Source: Aliidiomarina sedimenti
GTDB taxonomy: Bacteria > Pseudomonadota > Gammaproteobacteria > Enterobacterales > Alteromonadaceae
Assembly (NCBI RefSeq): GCF_003986955.1
Contig: NZ_PIPN01000005.1
Span: 248,001 to 312,000 of the forward strand
Length of the DNA: 64,000 nucleotides
Reading direction: 5' to 3'
Position 1 is the first letter of the stretch. Each line of letters begins with the position of its first letter. The position numbers and the translations under genes were made by a program. Shown one piece after another: positions 18,423 to 26,963 of the stretch. The notes under the pieces are model-generated. The model searched no databases, was not told the origin of the DNA, and was given only the letters and a program-made list of their open reading frames with translations.

Positions 18423-19325
18423 ATGCTCAGCATTCGCAATTTATCAAAAACCTATGGCAATCAAGTCAAGGCACTGGACAATGTCAGCCTGGATATTCCA
18501 GCTGGTATGTTCGGCCTTTTAGGCCCGAACGGCGCAGGTAAGTCATCACTGATGCGTACCATCGCCACATTACAGGGCGCTGACAGCGGCGAGATTGTAT
18601 TTGATGGTATCAATGTGGCTGAGCAACCCCAGCAAATTCGTGCCACCCTGGGCTACCTGCCACAGGACTTTAACGTCTATCCGAGAATCAGCGCCTATCA
18701 GTTGCTGGATCATATTGCGGTATTAAAAGGGGTGACAAACAATAAAGAACGCAAAGCGCTGGTCGACCGCTTGCTGGAACAAACCAACCTTCATCAGGTA
18801 CGCAAAAAAGCAGTCGCTACTTTTTCTGGTGGCATGCGCCAGCGCTTTGGGATAGCGCAGGCACTGATTGGTGACCCTAAGTTAATTATTGTTGATGAGC
18901 CTACGGCGGGCCTCGACCCCGAAGAGCGTAATCGTTTTCATAACCTGCTGGCTGATATTGGCCAGCATAAAGTCGTGATCCTCTCGACCCATATTGTTGA
19001 GGACGTCGCTGACCTTTGTCCGCGCATGGCGGTATTGGCTGAGGGTCGAATTCAGTTAGAAGGCGAACCGCAGGTTTTAACCAACGAGTTAAACGGACAA
19101 ATCTGGCGCACCACGGTAGATAAGCAAGACATGGCAACCACCATGGAGAACTTCCCGGTCATCTCCAGTCGTCTTCAGGGCGGGCGTAGTGTGCTTCACG
19201 TGCTGGCCAGTGAGAGTCCCGGTGCAGGCTTCGAAGCTGTGGCCCCAGATCTCGAAGACGTTTATTTTGCTACCTTGCATCGTGTACGTCAGCAAAACTC
19301 AAACACTCAGAGCAACGCTGCTTAA
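18423..19325 (+). CDS. ABC transporter ATP-binding protein
   Basis: The ATPase of an ABC-2-type system. Of 300 residues, about the first 215 form the nucleotide-binding domain: Walker A LLGPNGAGKSS near 35, Q-loop LGYLPQDFNVYP, signature FSGGMRQR, Walker B LIIVDEPTAGLDPEE and switch His in LSTHIVEDV. The rest is a C-terminal extension common in CcmA/DrrA-like subunits. The partner permease starts 31 bases later, so they form a two-gene operon. The substrate is unknown. The extracytoplasmic peptidase domain of the partner suggests a peptide- or envelope-related role. Confidence 0.9.
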   Translation: MLSIRNLSKTYGNQVKALDNVSLDIPAGMFGLLGPNGAGKSSLMRTIATLQGADSGEIVFDGINVAEQPQQIRATLGYLPQDFNVYPRISAYQLLDHIAVLKGVTNNKERKALVDRLLEQTNLHQVRKKAVATFSGGMRQRFGIAQALIGDPKLIIVDEPTAGLDPEERNRFHNLLADIGQHKVVILSTHIVEDVADLCPRMAVLAEGRIQLEGEPQVLTNELNGQIWRTTVDKQDMATTMENFPVISSRLQGGRSVLHVLASESPGAGFEAVAPDLEDVYFATLHRVRQQNSNTQSNAA

Positions 19326-19355
19326 CCGCGCACTAACCGATACGGAGATACAGCT

Positions 19356-22300
19356 ATGTGGTTAAAACTCGTTGCTTCTGAATGGAGCTACTTAAGACGC
19401 CTGCCGTCATTTTATATCGTCAGCGCGTTATTCTTTCTGCTCGCCTTCCTGGCGATGACTATCGATAATGTACAAATTGCCGTCGGCGGGCCGAATATCC
19501 TGCAAAACGGGCCATGGTTCCTGGCCATCGCCATGGTGGTATTCAGCCTGTTTGGCATGTTTGTGGTGGCAAACTTTGTTGGTAACACCGCCACGCGTGA
19601 TGTCAGCTGCCGTATGGACGGTATTATTCTGGCCACCCCAGTGCCTCGTGGCGCCTATTTATGGGGCCGGCTGACTGGGGCATATCTGATCACCATGCTG
19701 GTGTTCTGTGCCATTCCTCTGGGGTTGCTGCTAGGCAGTTTAATGCCGTGGGTCGACGCGGAGCGCTTCGGTCCAACCGTTATCGCCTATTACGTGTGGC
19801 CGGTTGTCGTTCTGGTCGCCCCTAGCCTGCTCTTTTGCGCGGTTTTATTTTACGCATTGGCGATGTTTAGTCGTTCAATGATGGGAATGTATCTCGGCGT
19901 AGTCGCCTTTTTCGTGCTCTATTTGATATCCGGTGGACTACTCAGTGAGCCCGAGCACCGGACTATTGCTGCCTTGGTTGATCCTTTTGCCAGCTCGGCT
20001 TACATGGAGCTGACCCGTTACTGGACTGCGATTGAGCGCAATACCGAGATTGTTAGCTTCGACGGCGTCTTACTCTACAACCGCCTGCTTTGGCTCGGCC
20101 TGGCTGCACTCATCATTGGCGTCTGCCAGTTTACCCTTGATCCCCGCCGGCCACTTACTGGCCGCAGCGCACGCAAACGGCAAAAACAGCTACAACAAAA
20201 TACCGTCTCTGCAGCTTCATTCAGTAGTATCTCTGCAGCGGTCCAACTGGATCTCCCGCAGGTGCAGCAGCAGCGCGGTTTTACCAGCTGGTGGCCACAA
20301 CTGGTGCGACAGACTCGCTTTGAAGTCAGTCAAATCGCCAAAAGTGCACCTTTTATCATTTTGCTGTTGATCACTATGATCATGCTGGGGGCTGCATTAC
20401 TGTTGGAAGCCAACACAGCCTATGGCACCGCGAGCTGGCCGTTTACCCGACTGATGGTGGATGAGGTGATGAATGCAACCTCACTGCTCGCTCTGGTTGT
20501 GGTGACTTACTACAGTGCTGAAAGTGTCTGGCGCGAGCGCCAGAGTGGGATGGGCGATATTGTCGATGCCACTCCGGCCCATAGTTCGGTGTTTTTCCTC
20601 TCCAAACTCGCCGGTCTTTTGGTGGTGCTGGTAGGTTTGTGTCTTGCAGCCGTAGTGGTCACTGTGTTGTATCAGCTGAGTAAAGGCATGGCCTATCTCG
20701 AGTTGGGGCAGTATGCGTTGCGTTTAGGTCTGTGGTACGTGTTACCAATGCTGATGACCGCAGTGCTGGCTATTTTTGTCCAGGTACTGAGCCCGAACAA
20801 GTTTGCCGGTATAGGCATTATGGTGGTGTTCATCATTGTGCAGATGACCCTGAGTTCAATCGGCTTAGAGCACAATATGTATTCCTTCTCCGCATCACCG
20901 GGACACATGTACAGTGATATTAATGGCTATGGCCATTACCTTACGCCGCAACTTTGGTACATGCTCTACTGGGGTGGGTTAACACTGGTGCTTGCCGTCC
21001 TCGCCTACACCTTATGGCGACGCGGGTCCGAGGCCAGCCTGAAAGACCGCAGCCAACGACTGTTAAGTAAACTGGGCTGGTCTGGTGGCGCTATGGTCAG
21101 TGCTGGCTTGCTGGCGTTCGTTATTGCAGGCACAGTGATTGTGCATAACACCCGGGTTCTCAACGAGTTCACCCCATCGAAACAGCGCATGGATCTAAGC
21201 GCTGAATACGAAAAGGAGCTTCGCCCTTACCATGACATGGCAGTGCCTTCGATCACTGCGGTGGAGCTTGAAGTAGAACTCTATCCACAGCAGCGAAGCG
21301 CGGTTGCAGTTGGTGAATACAGTCTGCAGAACCAGACTGAGGAGCCCATCGAACGTCTCTTAGTGCAACTTCCACAGCATGGTTCGCGTGCCAGCAACGC
21401 TGAAATACAGGTTGACGGGGCTCAGGTCGGCAATCTGGATCCACGGTTTAACAGTCAGTGGGTGGAGTTCGACACACCATTTGCCCCTGGCGACCAAACC
21501 CGGATGAGTTTCAGAGTCGAACGCACTAACCAGGGCTTTGTCGACAGTGGCAATGACCTTAGCCTGCTGCACAACGGCACCTTTATTAATAACTACCAGC
21601 TGCTCCCAGCTTTGGGCTATCAGGCCAGTGCCGAATTGCAGGACCGCCACGAACGACGAAAACGGGATCTGCCTGCCCGTCATCCGCTCCCCGATCTGGA
21701 CGATGAAGCGCAAAACAGAATCAATGCCTTTACCGGACATACCCATTACATTGATTTCAATGTGCTGGTCTCTACAGATCTAGGTCAGACTGCGATTGCA
21801 CCCGGGTACTTAACCGAGCAATGGGAGGATGGTGAACGGGCGTATTTCCGCTATGCGATGGACGCGCCAATCCTCAACTTCTTTAACCTGATGTCTGCGG
21901 ATCTGGAGATCACTGAGGACGAGCATAACGGCGTTGCCATTAGCGTGTATCACCATGCCCGTCATGACATGAATGTGCCCCGTATGATTGATGGGGTGAA
22001 GGACTCACTGGATTATTTTAACGCCAATTTCAGTCCTTATCAGCATCGTCAGTTGCGGATCATTGAGTTCCCGTATCGTAGTTTTGCTCAGGCGTTCCCC
22101 AACACGGTGCCGTTTTCGGAAAATATGGGCTTCGCCCTCGATCTGCGGGACGAAGAAAGTATTGATTTCGCCTATTACGTGACCGCCCACGAAGTTGCCC
22201 ACCAATGGTTTGCCCACCAAATCACCCCGGGGAACGTGCAAGGCGGTCAGGTATTAAGTGAAACCTTATCTCAGTACGGCGCCTTAATGGTGATGGAACG

Positions 22301-22970
22301 TACCTATGGTAAAGAGGCGATGCGTCGCTTCCTCAAACGTGAGCTTGACCGTTACCTGTCAGCACGAAGCTTTGATGTGATCGGAGAGTCGCCTCTGTAT
22401 CAGGTAGAAAGCCAGGCTTACATTTATTACCAGAAAGGTTCGTTGGTCATGTATGCACTACGCGACTACCTTGGTGAAGACGCAGTCAATACCGCGCTGC
22501 GTAACCTGATTGATGAGTTCCAGTATGAGCACCAGCCATATCCGAATACGCGGGATTTGATCCGTTTGCTACGTGAACAGGCTACGGACGAACAACAGGT
22601 GCTGATCACCGATATGTTTGAGCGCATCGTGCTCTTTGAGCTGCAAACCACGGACGCTGAACTGACCGAACTCGACAATGGTCGCTGGCAACTTAGCCTG
22701 ACTATTGATGCACAAAAACTGGAAGCGGACTCCATGGGGCAGGAAGAGGCGGTAGATTTCACTCAGAGCTTCGACATTGGAGCACTGCGCACGCACCCGG
22801 ATCAAATCAGCAACGCGGATGACGTTCTGTATTTACAGAAGCACCAAATCTCTCGCGGTGAAAACCAGATCCTGATAGAGCTCGACGAGCGCCCAGCGTT
22901 TGCCGGAATCGATCCCTTCGTCAAGTTGATTAGCCGCGACGTCAGCCAGAACGTGCGCGCGGTGCGTTAA
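19356..22970 (+). CDS. ABC-2 permease fused to M1-family aminopeptidase domain
   Basis: A 1204-residue fusion. Residues about 1-600 hold two hydrophobic blocks, each resembling an ABC-2 permease half (roughly 15-240 and 330-595), joined by a linker. The rest is a non-hydrophobic region ending in a zinc-peptidase domain. I see FSENMGFALDL (substrate-binding GAMEN-like position), HEVAH at 945-949, a candidate third zinc ligand Glu969 in LSETLSQYGAL, and YYQKGSLVMYALRDYLGED with the likely catalytic tyrosine. The second His and the Glu are separated by 19 residues instead of the usual 18 of M1 enzymes. The domain is probably periplasmic. The fusion architecture is known in gammaproteobacterial genomes, but its substrate is not. 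It is co-transcribed with the preceding ATPase and ends at a strong terminator. Confidence 0.9.
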   Translation: MWLKLVASEWSYLRRLPSFYIVSALFFLLAFLAMTIDNVQIAVGGPNILQNGPWFLAIAMVVFSLFGMFVVANFVGNTATRDVSCRMDGIILATPVPRGAYLWGRLTGAYLITMLVFCAIPLGLLLGSLMPWVDAERFGPTVIAYYVWPVVVLVAPSLLFCAVLFYALAMFSRSMMGMYLGVVAFFVLYLISGGLLSEPEHRTIAALVDPFASSAYMELTRYWTAIERNTEIVSFDGVLLYNRLLWLGLAALIIGVCQFTLDPRRPLTGRSARKRQKQLQQNTVSAASFSSISAAVQLDLPQVQQQRGFTSWWPQLVRQTRFEVSQIAKSAPFIILLLITMIMLGAALLLEANTAYGTASWPFTRLMVDEVMNATSLLALVVVTYYSAESVWRERQSGMGDIVDATPAHSSVFFLSKLAGLLVVLVGLCLAAVVVTVLYQLSKGMAYLELGQYALRLGLWYVLPMLMTAVLAIFVQVLSPNKFAGIGIMVVFIIVQMTLSSIGLEHNMYSFSASPGHMYSDINGYGHYLTPQLWYMLYWGGLTLVLAVLAYTLWRRGSEASLKDRSQRLLSKLGWSGGAMVSAGLLAFVIAGTVIVHNTRVLNEFTPSKQRMDLSAEYEKELRPYHDMAVPSITAVELEVELYPQQRSAVAVGEYSLQNQTEEPIERLLVQLPQHGSRASNAEIQVDGAQVGNLDPRFNSQWVEFDTPFAPGDQTRMSFRVERTNQGFVDSGNDLSLLHNGTFINNYQLLPALGYQASAELQDRHERRKRDLPARHPLPDLDDEAQNRINAFTGHTHYIDFNVLVSTDLGQTAIAPGYLTEQWEDGERAYFRYAMDAPILNFFNLMSADLEITEDEHNGVAISVYHHARHDMNVPRMIDGVKDSLDYFNANFSPYQHRQLRIIEFPYRSFAQAFPNTVPFSENMGFALDLRDEESIDFAYYVTAHEVAHQWFAHQITPGNVQGGQVLSETLSQYGALMVMERTYGKEAMRRFLKRELDRYLSARSFDVIGESPLYQVESQAYIYYQKGSLVMYALRDYLGEDAVNTALRNLIDEFQYEHQPYPNTRDLIRLLREQATDEQQVLITDMFERIVLFELQTTDAELTELDNGRWQLSLTIDAQKLEADSMGQEEAVDFTQSFDIGALRTHPDQISNADDVLYLQKHQISRGENQILIELDERPAFAGIDPFVKLISRDVSQNVRAVR

Positions 22971-23013
22971 CAACGTACTTATACAGACCAATTGATCGAG
23001 CCGAAGACTGGTT

Positions 23014-23055
23014 AAAAACACCCTCATCACCAAATAGTGATGAGGGTGTTTTTTT
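23014..23055. terminator. Strong bidirectional terminator
   Basis: The 14-base stem AACACCCTCATCAC (23017-23030) / GTGATGAGGGTGTT (23037-23050) has a 6-base loop. It is flanked by A's on the left and a long T run on the right. It serves the ABC-M1 operon on the plus strand and the gene at 23086-23547 on the minus strand. Confidence 0.93.
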
Positions 23056-23085
23056 ATGCTCACGGCGTCATCGACAACAACGTCG

Positions 23086-23547
23086 TTAGCGTGTGAGGCC
23101 AATATGCTTAAGCTCGACACCTTCAACATCACTGTGTTTAGCGAGAATATCAGCGATACGTAAGTTTAGCTGGTAATGACGCTTGAGGCGCATGACCATT
23201 TTATCGCCTTTAAAACACTCGATTAGCGCATTGGTTTTATTGGCACTTAAAGCAAAAAACGTCACCTTGTCAAAATCGGCCAGCACTTTACCAGTGTCAG
23301 CGTTTATGACGTGTCGGCTATCCAGGTCCAACTGAATAACTTTAGGCTCACGGTTAAAGTAATAATACTGCTGGACGATTGCCACCAGTCCGGCCAGAAT
23401 TGCGGCTAAACCAATCCAGCCGAAGCCCTCAAGAGTACCGGTTTCACGGTAGTCAGAAAGAATAAAAAAAGCCAGGGCGGCAACGACGATAATTGTCATC
23501 CCCATGCCCCGCATCAGTTGTTGTTTACTTTTAGTCAGGGTGATCAT
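23086..23547 (-). CDS. Small membrane protein of unknown function
   Basis: I do not recognise this 153-residue protein. Two hydrophobic helices lie at about 16-32 (IIVVAALAFFIL) and 44-60 (IGLAAILAGLVAIVQ). A soluble C-terminal half follows (KVIQLDLDSRHVINADTGKVLADFDKVTFFAL) that looks like a compact beta-rich domain with a charged end. The layout resembles small PH-like membrane proteins, but I see no diagnostic motif. It converges on the ABC-M1 operon and shares its terminator. Confidence 0.7.
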   Translation of the reverse strand: MITLTKSKQQLMRGMGMTIIVVAALAFFILSDYRETGTLEGFGWIGLAAILAGLVAIVQQYYYFNREPKVIQLDLDSRHVINADTGKVLADFDKVTFFALSANKTNALIECFKGDKMVMRLKRHYQLNLRIADILAKHSDVEGVELKHIGLTR

Positions 23548-23642
23548 CAGTGCACAGACTCCTGCAAATAAGCTGAAATTGCAGCCATTCTATCGAATTC
23601 CCGCTATTGCCGCGACGTTTACGCACTTAAACAGTGACAGGC

Positions 23643-23670
23643 TTGCCTTTATTATTATTGAGGCTATGAT
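23643..23670 (+). promoter_or_regulatory. Promoter in front of a 17-codon ORF
   Basis: TTGCCT (23643-23648), 16-base spacer, TATGAT (23665-23670), a good sigma-70 match. Transcription would start near 23677, just ahead of the short ORF at 23693. Confidence 0.6.
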
Positions 23671-23692
23671 GGCCTCTCTACGCGAGGATTCT

Positions 23693-23746
23693 ATGTTTAA
23701 GTACGATTATTCCATTTTGAGTACCGCCCTCACCTTCCCAAATTAA
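23693..23746 (+). CDS. Possible 17-residue small protein or leader peptide
   Basis: ATG at 23693 with AGGA at 23685-23688 gives MFKYDYSILSTALTFPN, and TAA ends at 23746. The ORF lies between a good promoter and a 9-base hairpin that begins on the very next base (23747). I recognise no family. The composition (Tyr, Phe, Thr, Ser) does not show the run of one amino acid that would mark a classical attenuator. It may be a leader for the gene at 23840, an independent small protein, or chance. Confidence 0.35.
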   Translation: MFKYDYSILSTALTFPN

Positions 23747-23770
23747 GCCGGATGCAGCCTTGCATCCGGC
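23747..23770 (+). other. Hairpin directly after the 17-codon ORF
   Basis: GCCGGATGC (23747-23755) pairs perfectly with GCATCCGGC (23762-23770), with loop AGCCTT. There is no T run after it, so it is not a standard intrinsic terminator. It could be part of a leader structure ahead of the Gre-like gene. Confidence 0.6.
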
Positions 23771-23839
23771 GTCCTTCGGCGCTTGCCGTTTATGAACTTT
23801 TACCTTGATTAAAACTGTTAGTTCGGTTGGAGAAATACC

Positions 23840-24235
23840 GTGCTTGCTCGTATGTTCAGGTATTGCAAAACCTCAATTTGCCCCCGTCACCCTATGTTCA
23901 GCGAAACCAGTCAGCAGGTGTTGCTTGACCCCGTTGCGTTGGCCAGTTTGCTGAACCGGCTGGAACAAAGCAATTCGTCCAACGCCCGCCTTGAACGCAG
24001 GGCCGGAGTTGGAAGCTACCTTACCCTGACCCGATTAGACTGGGTTGAACAACTTGAAATTCAGCTCGTGGAGCCGAGCCTGAGTCAACCTTCGCAGGGA
24101 CGTATCTCATTTTTATCACCACTGGGTTCTGCACTCATCGGTTTACGCCCCGGTCATACCGCCACCATAGACTGTGCAGAAGGTAAGTCGCGCTGGATGA
24201 TTACCGACGTTGCTCAGCGCCGGGGAGACAGTTAG
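23840..24235 (+). CDS. GreA/GreB C-terminal-domain protein (Rnk-like)
   Basis: A 131-residue protein. Residues about 85-125 (ISFLSPLGSALIGLRPGHTATI) match the FKBP-like C-terminal domain of GreA/GreB and Rnk, which binds RNA polymerase near the secondary channel. The N-terminal part (LLDPVALASLLNRLEQSNSSNARLERR) could form a short coiled coil but is too short for a full Gre coiled coil. A role as a regulator that occupies the secondary channel without cleavage activity is an inference. The start is a GTG at 23840 with GGAG at 23829-23832; an in-frame ATG at 23894 has no ribosome binding site. Confidence 0.72.
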   Translation: MLARMFRYCKTSICPRHPMFSETSQQVLLDPVALASLLNRLEQSNSSNARLERRAGVGSYLTLTRLDWVEQLEIQLVEPSLSQPSQGRISFLSPLGSALIGLRPGHTATIDCAEGKSRWMITDVAQRRGDS

Positions 24236-24322
24236 TCGGTTTCAGCTCATTCGAGTAAGGAGGGTGCCGCCTTGAAGTCATTAGATTGACATCAATGGGG
24301 TTATTGTCGAACAGCGACGTAT

Positions 24323-24343
24323 GGGGCCTTCGGGCCCCTTTTT
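24323..24343 (+). terminator. Rho-independent terminator with TTCG tetraloop
   Basis: GGGGCC-TTCG-GGCCCC followed by TTTTT. It lies about 90 bases after the Gre-like gene. The 24236-24322 stretch before it shows no gene. Confidence 0.92.
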
Positions 24344-24447
24344 ATAATTTAATCAGAAACCTAGCGATAGAAAGTTAAGGTGGTGCGGGCGACAAAACTG
24401 AGATTATGGTCTAGATTTAGAGCTGACCAATAACAAGGAGATTTCAG

Positions 24448-24795
24448 ATGAAAAAATCACTGATATATGGCACGACTTTTTTCTTCGGCTCATTAGTTTT
24501 TAATACCGCCTTCACCGCGCCCGCTCATGCGGACATCGTCAGTACTCAGGAAATCGTCACTGAACAGCGTGCGGGAATCAATAAAACCCAACTGACCGAG
24601 CAACTGGAGCGTGCTGATATCCAGGAGCAATTGGTACGCTACGGGGTTGACCCACAAGAAGCCCTGGCCCGTATTGATTCCATGACCGACGCAGAGATTA
24701 TGGAATTAACTGCTGACATGGAAGAGCTGCCAGCAGGTGCAAGTGCAGTAACCGTTATTCTTCTACTCTTTATTATTTGGATTCTTATTCGCTAA
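24448..24795 (+). CDS. PA2779 family protein, exported with C-terminal hydrophobic tail
   Basis: A 115-residue protein of the PA2779 family, function unknown. A signal peptide ends at about residue 28 (AHA before DIV). A helical middle part follows (LTEQLERADIQEQLVRYGVDPQEALARIDSMTDAEI). Residues 94-98 read LPAGA and are followed at once by a hydrophobic stretch (VTVILLLFIIWIL, 101-113) and a final Arg115. This signal-middle-motif-TM-basic layout resembles C-terminal processing or sorting signals. The start has AAGGAGAT just upstream. The stop codon overlaps the likely start of the neighbouring C39-like peptidase gene, a pairing conserved in Pseudomonas (PA2779-PA2778). Confidence 0.85.
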   Translation: MKKSLIYGTTFFFGSLVFNTAFTAPAHADIVSTQEIVTEQRAGINKTQLTEQLERADIQEQLVRYGVDPQEALARIDSMTDAEIMELTADMEELPAGASAVTVILLLFIIWILIR

Positions 24796-25763
24796 TGTTT
24801 TGCAACTTTGCTGTTAGAGCCCCGATGCGCCTGCTGGTGCTTTTCGGGGCTTTATTATTAAGTGCATGCGCCGCCGGGCCGCTGCAGTATGACGAACTGG
24901 TTGAAAGCAATCAGTACACCACTGCGGTCGAACTTCTCGATACCCCCTTTCATCCGCAAGAGGCGTATCAGTGCGGCCCTGCCGCCTTAGCTACCATATT
25001 GCAGGTCAGCGGTGTCGACGACGCAACGCCGGAGCGTCTGGCGGATCAGGTCTACCTGCCAGAGCGTCAGGGAAGCCTGCAAATGGAGTTGTTAGGTGCG
25101 ACCCGCCGTGCCAGCCGTGTTCCTTATGTTATGGCTCCCACCCTGGACGCATTAATGACCGAAGTTTATGCGGGTAACCCGGTTCTGGTATTACAAAACC
25201 TGGGTTTGCCTCGCTGGCCGATGTGGCATTACGCTGTGGTTATTGGCTACGACCCTGAGGACCAGCAAGTCGTCTTGCGCTCCGGTACTACCGAACGTGA
25301 GATCATGTCGTTGCGGCGCTTCGAACGAACCTGGAAAATGGCCGATTACTGGGCACTGGTGGTGACTGAACCAGGAGTATTGCCCGAAAGTGCCGAGCCA
25401 TTGCGTTATTTCGAAGCGGTTGCGCCACTCGAACAACAGCAACGCTGGGACATCGCTATCGAAGCGTATCAGGCAGCGGCTGAAGCCTGGCCTGGCGAAG
25501 CCACCAGCTTTATCGGCTTAGGCAACATTGCCTACCAGCAACAACGCTATGGCGATGCTGAGTTTAACTACTACCAGGCCATCGAGATCAATCCTGAGCA
25601 AGCCGCCACCTACTTCAACCTCGCGTGGGCGTTAGTCCGCCAAAACAAATTCAATGCTGCTCGCTCCGCCGCGAACGAAGCCGCTCAGCTGGCTGCCGAC
25701 GACGAACGCATGCAGCAAGCGCCCGCGCTTATCGAACAAGCGATAGAGGACAGTCAAGGCTAA
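24795..25763 (+). CDS. PA2778 family C39-like cysteine peptidase lipoprotein with TPR domain
   Basis: A lipoprotein with lipobox LSAC (Cys25) after a short hydrophobic signal. Next comes a papain-like C39 domain: Cys60 in AYQCGPAALA and His145 in MWHYAVVIGYD are the expected catalytic pair. The C-terminal third has TPR-like repeats (IAIEAYQAAAEAWPGEATSFIGLGNIAYQQQRYGDAEFNYYQAIEINPEQ). The start used overlaps the stop of the PA2779 gene (TAATG); an ATG at 24825 would leave a more compact lipoprotein signal and is a real alternative. C39 peptidases cut after small residues such as Gly-Gly or Gly-Ala, so the neighbour's LPAGA is a plausible target (inference). Confidence 0.85.
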   Translation: MFCNFAVRAPMRLLVLFGALLLSACAAGPLQYDELVESNQYTTAVELLDTPFHPQEAYQCGPAALATILQVSGVDDATPERLADQVYLPERQGSLQMELLGATRRASRVPYVMAPTLDALMTEVYAGNPVLVLQNLGLPRWPMWHYAVVIGYDPEDQQVVLRSGTTEREIMSLRRFERTWKMADYWALVVTEPGVLPESAEPLRYFEAVAPLEQQQRWDIAIEAYQAAAEAWPGEATSFIGLGNIAYQQQRYGDAEFNYYQAIEINPEQAATYFNLAWALVRQNKFNAARSAANEAAQLAADDERMQQAPALIEQAIEDSQG

Positions 25764-25768
25764 CCCTG

Positions 25769-25797
25769 CACAGCCTGACTGGCGATGGCAGGCTGTG
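25769..25797 (+). other. Hairpin after the PA2778 gene
   Basis: CACAGCCTG pairs with CAGGCTGTG (9 bases, 11-base loop). There is no clear T run, so it is a weak terminator at best. Confidence 0.45.
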
Positions 25798-25895
25798 ATT
25801 AGCAACTTTTCATATATCAAATAGCAATTCGGTTTTTAGGATTTAGCCGCGAAGCCCCTATACTCGGTCCAGATTCATAACCTGGACGACGCATT

Positions 25896-26903
25896 ATGCA
25901 ACAGACCGCTTTACCCGTACTCGATCTTCGTGATTTATACGCGGGTGGTGAGCAAAAGCAGGCCTTTTTATCCGAGCTTGCTGAAGCTGCCCGCACCGTT
26001 GGCTTTTTCTATGTCAAAGGTCATCAGCTTTGTTGCCTGCAGGACGAGGTTATGTCGTTAGGCAAACAATTTTTTGCTCTGCCCGACGCTGAAAAGCTGA
26101 GTGTAGAGATGAAAAACAGCGCCCATTTTCGCGGCTATACCCGTCTGCAGGGCGAGTTAACTCAGGGCAAACCAGATTTACGTGAACAATTCGATATCAT
26201 GGGCGAGGATCAGGCGGTTAAGGTCGCAGATAACGAACCGCAATGGTGGAAACTGATCGGTCCCAACCAGTGGCCCCAGGCGTTACCTGAGATGGAGCAA
26301 ACCCTTCTCGGTTATCAGCAGGCCCTGTCTGACGTCAGCACTGCGCTGTTACGCGCATTCGCCGAAGTGTTAGAGCAGCCAGCAACCACCTTTGACGAGG
26401 GTATTACCCCGCCCTACACCCACATGAAGCTGATTCGCTACCCCGGTAGTGCCGCTCCTGGTGAGCGTCAGGGGGTTGGTGCGCATAAAGACCCGGGCTA
26501 CCTGACCATCGTCACTCAGGACCAGCAGTCAGGCCTTGAAGTACTGAAAGACGACGAAGGCTGGGTCAGCGTACCGCCGCTTGAAGGTGCTGTCGTGATC
26601 AATATCGGTGAACTGCTCGAGCTGGCTTCAGATGGCTATCTGCGTGCGACGTACCATAGAGTACAAAGCCCGGCCGCCGATCAGGTTCGTTATTCCTGCG
26701 CCTTCTTTATGGCGGCTAAACTGGATAGCGAAGTGCCATTGCTAGACCTGCCGGAGCACCTTAAAAAAGATGCCCTGGGTCCTTCCGCCGATCCACAAAA
26801 CCCGCTGTTCTATCAGGTTGGCGACAACGTTCTCAAAGGCCGCCTGCGCTCGCATCCGGATGTGGCTCAGGCCCATTACCATGGTTTTGACCGCGCCTGC
26901 TAA
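25896..26903 (+). CDS. 2-oxoglutarate/Fe(II)-dependent oxygenase, isopenicillin-N-synthase-like
   Basis: A cytoplasmic non-heme iron oxygenase of 335 residues with the two-domain plant-type layout. The N-terminal DIOX_N part reads ALPVLDLRDL...ARTVGFFYVKGH. The C-terminal jelly roll has the iron ligands His197 and Asp199 (GVGAHKDPGYLT) and His254 (ATYHRVQSP), with RYS about ten residues later for 2-oxoglutarate. The substrate cannot be told from sequence. A TATACT -10 lies at 25859-25864. It is followed after 60 bases by a FAD oxidoreductase on the same strand, so the two may act on one metabolite. Confidence 0.88.
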   Translation: MQQTALPVLDLRDLYAGGEQKQAFLSELAEAARTVGFFYVKGHQLCCLQDEVMSLGKQFFALPDAEKLSVEMKNSAHFRGYTRLQGELTQGKPDLREQFDIMGEDQAVKVADNEPQWWKLIGPNQWPQALPEMEQTLLGYQQALSDVSTALLRAFAEVLEQPATTFDEGITPPYTHMKLIRYPGSAAPGERQGVGAHKDPGYLTIVTQDQQSGLEVLKDDEGWVSVPPLEGAVVINIGELLELASDGYLRATYHRVQSPAADQVRYSCAFFMAAKLDSEVPLLDLPEHLKKDALGPSADPQNPLFYQVGDNVLKGRLRSHPDVAQAHYHGFDRAC

Positions 26904-26963
26904 CAGGCAACTCCCGGGCCGCCGTGCAATCTAGTCTACACTCTAGCTATGATCAGCTAGCGG

